Below, one piece after another: positions 57,658 through 64,000 of a DNA stretch of 64,000 bases. Every line of letters begins with the position of its first letter. The stretch's first letter is position 1. The stretch lies in NCBI GenBank assembly GCA_023362775.1, contig JALMGJ010000004.1:37650929-37714928 (forward strand). Direction: 5' to 3'. This DNA comes from Charina bottae. Lineage: Eukaryota; Chordata; Lepidosauria; Squamata; Charinaidae. Position numbers and translations under genes: made by a program. The notes under the pieces are model-generated. The model saw only the letters and a program-made list of their open reading frames with translations, made no database searches and had not been told where the DNA came from.

Positions 57658-59367
57658 ACTAGAGATCTCTTCAAGAAAATCGGAGATATCAAGGGAACGC
57701 TTTGTGCAAAGATGGGCATGATAAAGGACAAAAAAGGCAGGGACCTAACAGAAGCAGAAGAGATTAAGAAGAGGTGGCAAGAATACACAGAAGAACTATA
57801 CAAGAAAGATCTTAATATCCCTGATAAATACGATGGTGTGGTCACTGACCTTGAGCCGGACATCCTAGAGAGTGAAGTCAAGTGGGCCTTAGGAAGCATT
57901 ACTAACAACAAAGCTAGCGGAGAAGACAGTATCCCAGCTGAGCTATTTAAAATCCTAAAAGATGATGCTGTTAAAGTGCTGCACTCAATATGCCAACAAA
58001 TTTGGAAAACTCAACAGTGGCCACAGGATTGGAAAAGGTCAGTTTACGTTCCAATTCCAAAGAAAGGCAATGCCAAAGAATGTTCAAACTACCGTACAAT
58101 TGCACTCATTTCACATGCTAGCAAGGTTATGCTCAAAATCCTACAAGCTAGGCTTCAGCAGTATGTGAACCGAGAACTACCAGAAGTGCAAGCTGGGTTT
58201 CGAAGAGGCAGAGGAACTAGAGATCAGATTGCCAACATTCGCTGGATCATGGAAAAAGCAAGAGAGTTCCAGAAAAACATCTACTTCTGCTTCATTGACT
58301 ACGCTAAAGCCTTTGATTGTGTGGATCACAACAAACTGTGGCAAAGTCTTAAAGAGATGGGAGTACCAGACCACCTTACCTGTCTCCTGAGAAACCTGTA
58401 TGTGGGTCAAGAAGCAACAGTTAGAACCGGACATGGAACAACCGACTGGTTCAAAATTGGGAAAGGAGTACGACAAGGCTGTATATTATCACCCTGCTTA
58501 TTTAACTTATATGCAGAGTACATCATGAGAAATGCCGGGCTGGATGAATCACAAGTCGGAGTTAAGATTGCCGGGAGAAATATCAACAACCTCAGATATG
58601 CAGACGATACCACCCTAATGGCAGAAAGTAAAGAGGAACTAAAGAGCCTCTTGATGAGGGTGAAAGAGGAGAGTGCAAAAGCTGGCTTGAAACTCAAGAT
58701 TAAAAAAACCCAGATCATGGCATCTGGTCCCATCACTTCCTGGCAAATAGAAGGGGAAGAAATGGAAGCAGTGACAGATTTTATTTTCTTGGGCTCCAAG
58801 ATCACCGCAGACGGTGACTGCAGCCATGAAATTAAAAGATACTTGCTCCTTGGGAGGAAAGCTATGGCAAACCTAGACAGCATATTAAAAAGCAGAGACA
58901 TCACCTTGCCGACAAAGGTCCGTATAGTTAAAGCTATGGTTTTCCCAGTAGTAATGTACGGCTGTGAGAGTTGGACCATAAGGAAGGCTGAGCGCCGAAG
59001 AATTGATGCTTTCGAACTGTGGTGCTGGAGAAGACTCTTGAGAGTCCCTTGGACTGCAAGGAGGTCAAATCAGTCAATCCTAAAGGAAATCAAACCTGAC
59101 TGCTCATTGGAAGGACAGATGCTGAAGCTGAAGCTCAAATACTTTGGCCACCTAATGCGAAGAGAGAACTCACTGGAAAAGACCCTGATGCTGGGAAAGA
59201 CTGAAGGCAAAAGGAGAAGGGGACGGCAGAGGATGAGGTGGTTAGATAGCATCACCGATGTAATGAACATGAATTTGAGTAAACTCCGGGTGACAGTGGA
59301 GGACAGGAAGGCCTGGCGTGCTATGGTCCATGAGGTCACGAAGAGTCGGACACAACTAAACGACTGA
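57658..59367 (+). CDS. BovB reverse transcriptase ORF, open to its natural stop
   Basis: The frame is open from 57658; the first Met is at 57712, giving 551 aa. Motifs in order are KKGNAKECSNYRTIALIS, VQAGFRRGRGTRDQIANIRW, FIDYAKAFDCVDHNKLW (first catalytic Asp), GVRQGCILSPCLFNLY, LRYADDTTLM (active site) and KIKKTQIM, followed by the C-terminal ILKSRDITLPTKVRIVKAM and CESWTIRKAERRRIDAFELW. All catalytic residues are visible. Without the endonuclease the copy should not retrotranspose alone, but the frame has not decayed, so the insertion is probably young. Confidence 0.92.
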   Translation, partial: TRDLFKKIGDIKGTLCAKMGMIKDKKGRDLTEAEEIKKRWQEYTEELYKKDLNIPDKYDGVVTDLEPDILESEVKWALGSITNNKASGEDSIPAELFKILKDDAVKVLHSICQQIWKTQQWPQDWKRSVYVPIPKKGNAKECSNYRTIALISHASKVMLKILQARLQQYVNRELPEVQAGFRRGRGTRDQIANIRWIMEKAREFQKNIYFCFIDYAKAFDCVDHNKLWQSLKEMGVPDHLTCLLRNLYVGQEATVRTGHGTTDWFKIGKGVRQGCILSPCLFNLYAEYIMRNAGLDESQVGVKIAGRNINNLRYADDTTLMAESKEELKSLLMRVKEESAKAGLKLKIKKTQIMASGPITSWQIEGEEMEAVTDFIFLGSKITADGDCSHEIKRYLLLGRKAMANLDSILKSRDITLPTKVRIVKAMVFPVVMYGCESWTIRKAERRRIDAFELWCWRRLLRVPWTARRSNQSILKEIKPDCSLEGQMLKLKLKYFGHLMRRENSLEKTLMLGKTEGKRRRGRQRMRWLDSITDVMNMNLSKLRVTVEDRKAWRAMVHEVTKSRTQLND

Positions 59368-60277
59368 ACAACAACAACTATAATGTGGCTTGTTTTGTTT
59401 TCAGCTTTTGTGATCTGTGAAATTATGGTATAACGTTATGTGTGAACCTGGTCACATAATTAAAAATCCAGATTTAGTATTATATACAGTATTAACTCAG
59501 CCATAGAGGCCTTGCAAGAATAAACCAGAACAATCCCAATACTACAGGAAAGAATGAGAAGTATAGTGAGTGATACTTTTCTCTGCTTCAGTCCTTCTAT
59601 ACATTCAACTTTTCACATTATTCTATTAGGATTTTGCTTAGGAATCATTGCACAAGACAAGGCACATGATACAGGGATTTTGACAAAACCCATCTCAGTT
59701 CACTGAGTGAATTCACTCAGTTCATTGAGTTGTAATTTAAACCTTCATGCTACAGTAAAAGTTGGATACATAGAAGTACTTCTTTTAATCAGAAGCTTTT
59801 AAAATATTAAGCTGCATTTCTATCCTGACATACTTACTATAAAAATGTTTTCAAAAATTACCTTAAAACAAGAAATTTCTTATATTAAGGCAATGAACTG
59901 AACAGTCCATCCAGTACTATAATTAAAACTTTGATTAGTCTAGGTGAAGCTTGCCATGAAAGACTTCTCATATGTCCATCATGTTCCTTATAAGGTTGGA
60001 GTAACTGTCAACACCAGACTTTCTGGCTCGAAATTACATTCTTATTATAGTAACGACTCCATTGGAGATACCACACTGAAGACTGACCTTCATCAAAGGT
60101 GGAAAGGGCAATATTGATTGCTCTGCTAAACAGAATGTCAGTCCCTTAGAGTTCTCTTTGTAAACAAGCAACAAAATCTGTGTTTATGTCAAGAGAATTA
60201 AAATAATTCTCTTGGAGCACATGTTTGATTATATAAAGATAATGATAGAGGAAATATTTCCACCTTACTCTACTTCT

Positions 60278-61808
60278 TTTTTTTAATAAGAATTTTATTG
60301 AATTTCAAACAAAGATAAAAGCTACAGAAAAATAAAAAAACTACAAAAAAAGAAAAAAACTAAAAAGATGTGAAAGCACATTATAAAAATCACTAAATAC
60401 AGTTGCTCCCTCTCCTTATATTAAAAGAAAAAAGAATATATATATATAACCCTCCTAATCACCTTCCCCCCAAAGATAACATTTATTTGATTATTTCCTT
60501 CCTACTACTATTCTATACATTCCTGTCTACTATAATAAAAATCAAACTAAAAAACATAGAAATTGTCTACCATTATACCTAGTAATACGGCAATTTTAAC
60601 AATCTTAATCATGTCAAACCCAAAACCAAACGTCATTCCTTTTTTGTTATTATGCCTTAATAATCTTAATTCAAATCATTAAAAGTAAATGAAGTCAGCC
60701 AAACCGTTAAAACAATCCAGATAAATATACTTATTATCCCACTTCAAAATAAACCAAAGCATTTACATATCTCCACATTATGCACAGAGATTTTTTCTTA
60801 AAGAAATTGAACATCCCAACTGCCTCCCTCAAAAACTCCGACTTCTCTTCAAAAGAACTCCCATACATATTAACTCCTTCTTTTCCAAGACATTCTATCA
60901 AAAGATCCATTTCACTTATGGCTTGCAACCTGATCTGTCCCTTTAATTTCTTCAACTCCACTGTCCAATCTTCCTCCAACATCTCAGCCGAAGTCGAAGA
61001 AACATTCCTGATGTTGTTAGATTCCCTCCGTTTCATCCACAACATCTCCAAACTTAAAGGTCATATCTTCCATAGTGTCCTGAATGCCTTGCATAAAAAG
61101 TTGGTAAGAATCACAAAAAGTTTGCTTAAGGTCTCGATGGAAATCAGAGAAAGTTTGCCTGAATTCCTCCATGCCTCTCGCAGTAGATTATGGCGCCCCC
61201 TAGGAGCTTAATCAGTGAAAGTCAAAGATATGAGGACGTTACATGAAGTGAGAGTGAATAGCAGACTGTTCTCAGGTGAAAGCGAAGACAGAAACTTGAA
61301 GGTTCAAATCGGCTGATTCAGCGTGTAGGAGAATAGTAATTTCTTCAAATCCAGTACAAAAAATAATATCAGGGAAACAATTATTTACTCTCAAATCCTC
61401 CTTAATATTTGGATGGGAAACAAGCCAAAACTTATAAAGAATTTTTTTTAACTCCAAAAACAACGATGAGCGCCAAGAGACCCCACTTCTCCTGGCTGTA
61501 AAAAGCCTCTCTTAGGGTACATAAACTTAAAAAGATATAAATTGGGTGATTTAGAAATGGGGTGGCCAAACTTTGTGTTTCTTTAAGGCTATAACGCAGC
61601 TTGGAAATGGTGATGACCCCAGCCTCCTGGCGGCTCTTACCGGATGAGCGCGAATGCCGTTTGTGATCCTCTGGCTACAAGTTGCCGTTCCAGAGGACGG
61701 ATGGGGTGATTCTGAGTGTTTTCTTGTCCATGAAAACACTCCTGGGCTTCAGGAAAAACCTGCCTGAGCCCAAAAAATAACATCACGTTGTCAGTTCTGC
61801 CCGCAGAG
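60278..61808 (-). mobile_element. L1-like non-autonomous insertion (ORF1 fragment plus 3' UTR)
   Basis: The element is flanked by a perfect 15-bp duplication CCTTACTCTACTTCT (60263-60277 and 61809-61823). On the minus strand it ends GAAATTCAATAAAATTCTTA and a short A-run, with an AATAAA. The 5' part has a GC-rich leader and ORF1-like sequence; no RT or endonuclease is present. The long duplication and A tail indicate target-primed insertion by an L1-type machinery. Confidence 0.75.
60734..61200 (-). pseudogene. LINE ORF1-like fragment with coiled-coil character
   Basis: Frame contains EMLEEDWTVELKKLKGQIRL and EMDLLIECLGKEGVNMYG, helical and rich in Leu/Glu/Lys with heptad-like spacing, as in L1 ORF1 N-termini. 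Start and end of the original frame are unclear. Confidence 0.45.
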
Positions 61809-62181
61809 CCTTACTCTACTTCTAGCTTATCAAAACAATTTGTAAAATCACAACTCCACTGTCTGAATAATTAATTACTTCAATGTAAAACAATATTTCA
61901 ACAAGGCATATAACCACCACCAATTCAAAATGTAATTAAAACATCACAGACTGTCAAGGACAGCTATTTTCTCACACAGAGGAGCAGTGCTGCCAAATAA
62001 TTTTGTAGCATATTAAAGACTAAGAAATCTACCAGACACACGCAGAAAACTTGCCACCAAAATGTGTTCATCTTTAATATGCTACAAAACATGTAGTATT
62101 TACTTGCAAAGAGACGGTGAATATCAACTGTTTGATTATGTTTCAATCTGGATCCACTTAATGATACTTAGCTGAGATGTA

Positions 62182-62416
62182 CAGACAATTCCCATTATTT
62201 GCTGTAGTTACATGCTATAAAGTCGCTGCGAACACTGAATTAGCGAATACTGAAACCTCAGCTGGCACCGTGCGTGTTGGGAAATTCAAGTTTTCTGCCG
62301 CTCTCCTTGTCCGCGAATGACCACAAAAGCACTGTATGGATTTTGTGGTTACAAATAAATTTTAGCGAGTAGGTGAATTTGCAAGTACGGAATCTGCAAA
62401 TAATGAGACTCGACTG
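62182..62416. mobile_element. Tigger/mariner-like MITE
   Basis: The ends CAGACAATTCCCATTATTTG and (inverse) CAGTCGAGTCTCATTATTTG are flanked by TA. It has the CGCGAATGACC and GCGAATAC-type subterminal motifs of Tigger-like elements. Confidence 0.65.
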
Positions 62417-62419
62417 TAA

Positions 62420-63660
62420 TAAAATCAGTAAGCTATTAATTAGTTCTGATTAACAAACTCCACTGGTTTAAATAGGCCTTCTAAGCATGACCTAGTTTGA
62501 TCCAGTCCATTGACAATACAAGTCTATACCACTTACTGGGAAAGAAGTCCCATTTGTAATAATATATTTACTAGAAAGTAAGTCCCACTGAGTATAGCGG
62601 ACTAATGTCTCAGTGGACATGCATAAAATCATGCTGCACATCTTCTTTCTACATCTGCTTATCAGATAAATCAATCTATGAGAATGAGTAAAATGCTTAG
62701 GCTTGGGCTGAAAACACTCCTGACTTTTTCTGTATGCATCCAGAAGTGAGCTGAAAAGTAAAACAGTCAAAGTAACAATGAGCACTACGAAGAGGGCTGT
62801 AGGTTCAGTGTGCTTGCCCCATCACTCATTAGGAGTACATACTATGCATTACTTTGAGAAAACTGTCATACATCATGCATAAGTGTTCAATAGAAGTAAT
62901 AATTAGGTCACAGATATAATGTCATCATGCAAACAATATACAGTGTAATTTGTGTCAGTCCTGTCACAACACAACTGGTGCAAGCTACAGAATCTACAGT
63001 ATGTCAATCGCACAATTATATTAGCCAATTATGATTTAGTAAATAAATCATAATTAAATAAAACTCTGAGTCTTCCTCCAGAGAATCTCCCTGCCTTCCA
63101 AATAAGCAGAGAAAGAGATTCTAACTTAATTTACTCTGCGACCTGCAGGGGACTTTTTAAAATGAATGTAAAGACGTATCCTCATAAACAGCGTAAGAGA
63201 CAAAATCTTGGAAATGTCTTATCAAGATCTTGCTATGGAAGCTTTTAAATGAAACGCTACTCTAATGCAATACTCTAGTCACATAAGCTTAAAGTCAAAC
63301 CACTACATTTACTAGATTGCTGCAAATAATACTAAAAATAAAGATGCTGAGAAGAGTTACTAGGCTTCTGCTGTAGTATGTTGCTTATACCAATGATATG
63401 GCATGAGTTGTAAAAGCAATAATTTGCTCCATTTTTAATTTCTTGAAATGACAAGTCTTCTATATTTGAGCATGCTGGGAAAACTCACTCTTTACAAGAA
63501 CAGAGTGTAAACAGACTAGCCAAGGCTGATTCATATCCAGCAGATGACCGATAAGAAGTTTCAGTAGTTGTTCAAGGAACACTGAGTGGATTTACTAAAC
63601 AAACTTTTTTCAAGGACACTGGGAACATGCATGGAATACACTGAAGTATACAGGGTATTT
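62420..63660. other. Upstream of LIMS1, nothing recognised
   Basis: AT-rich sequence without supported exon, RNA gene or clear repeat. Confidence 0.45.
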
Positions 63661-63674
63661 CCTTACATAAAAAA

Positions 63675-64000
63675 GGTAAGGGTCCCCCCCGCACATTTGT
63701 GCAGTCGTGTCCGACTCTAGGGGCCGGTGCTCATCTCCGTTTGTTAGCCAAAGAGCCAGCGTTGTCCAAAGACGCTTCCACGGTCATGTGGCCGGCATGA
63801 CGCACGCAGAACGCTGTTACCTTCCCACCGAAGTGGTACCTATTGATCTACTTGCATTTGCATGCTTTCGAATTGCTAGGTTGGCAAGAGCTGGGGCTAG
63901 TGCGGGAGCTCACTCCGTCACGCAGGGCTAGGGATTCGAACCTCTGAACTTGCAATCTTCTGATCAACAAGCCTGGTGTCTTACCCGCTGAGCCACCACA
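63675..64000 (-). mobile_element. Sauria-type SINE, runs off the right edge
   Basis: The tail is at the left and the tRNA-like head at the right edge, where the window ends inside it. Sequence is nearly the same as the copy at 6671-7009. Confidence 0.9.

Larger units (their letters stand above)
57142..59375 (+). mobile_element. BovB (RTE-clade) LINE, internally deleted, with target duplication
   Basis: The element begins CCCCTTCATGGATCACTGCC and ends GAGTCGGACACAACTAAACG with an (ACA)n tail, typical of BovB. It is flanked by the 11-bp duplication AACTATAATGT (57131-57141 and 59376-59386). Full BovB is about 3.2 kb; this copy is 2.2 kb because most of the endonuclease is missing, so both ends are present but the middle is not. 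It lies upstream of LIMS1 on the opposite strand. Confidence 0.93.

Noticed and set aside
60780..61211. 143-codon plus-strand open frame
   Set aside because: It is antisense to the LINE ORF1-like sequence inside the L1-like insertion and shows no domain of its own.
1..64000. Bacterial-type systems, CRISPR arrays, phage or defence islands
   Set aside because: The window has spliced vertebrate genes and vertebrate repeats throughout. No regularly spaced direct repeats with unique spacers were seen.

Overview
This window is vertebrate nuclear DNA, most likely from a squamate reptile (lizard or snake). It has large intron-containing genes with vertebrate splice sites. Its repeats are typically squamate: a BovB LINE, tRNA-derived SINEs ending in a BovB-like tail (Sauria type), many CR1-type LINE 3' ends, a Penelope-like element, Tc1 and hAT transposons, and an L1-like copy. 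There are no bacterial genes, CRISPR arrays or operons.

Two protein-coding genes, both on the minus strand, occupy the window. RANBP2 (Nup358) runs from its start codon at 19767 to the left edge. I placed 18 coding exons (867 codons plus one base) covering the N-terminal TPR/helical region; the giant FG/Ran-binding exon and everything after it lie outside. LIMS1 (PINCH1) lies just upstream in the same orientation, with coding exons from 52201 down to 25379. It encodes five LIM domains, an N-terminal extension exon, and two alternative last coding exons (27856-28003 and 25379-25493) that each supply the last zinc ligands of LIM5. Exon lengths and phases add up exactly: 386 aa with the extension, 325 aa from the internal Met. 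The LIMS1-RANBP2 tandem order matches what I know of human chromosome 2. The products work separately: PINCH1 in the ILK-PINCH-parvin focal adhesion complex, RANBP2 on the cytoplasmic filaments of the nuclear pore.

Layout: 1-19767 RANBP2 with intronic Tc1, Sauria SINEs, a solo LTR and hAT-like MITEs; 19430-19990 GC-rich RANBP2 promoter/first exon; 20000-23690 intergenic repeats and LINE relics; 23690-52201 LIMS1, with a CR1 (37.9-39.0 kb) and a broken Penelope-like element (40.3-42.95 kb) in introns; 52.2-64 kb upstream of the first LIMS1 exon seen, holding Penelope termini, a G-rich MITE, a BovB copy with an open RT frame, and an L1-like non-autonomous insertion.

The most notable signals are: hammerhead-ribozyme-like motifs in at least six Penelope-type termini of two sequence families; six copies of a hAT-like non-autonomous family, five with perfect 8-bp target duplications and one 7/8; a BovB that lost most of its endonuclease but kept a long open RT frame; and insertions sitting next to RANBP2 splice donors.
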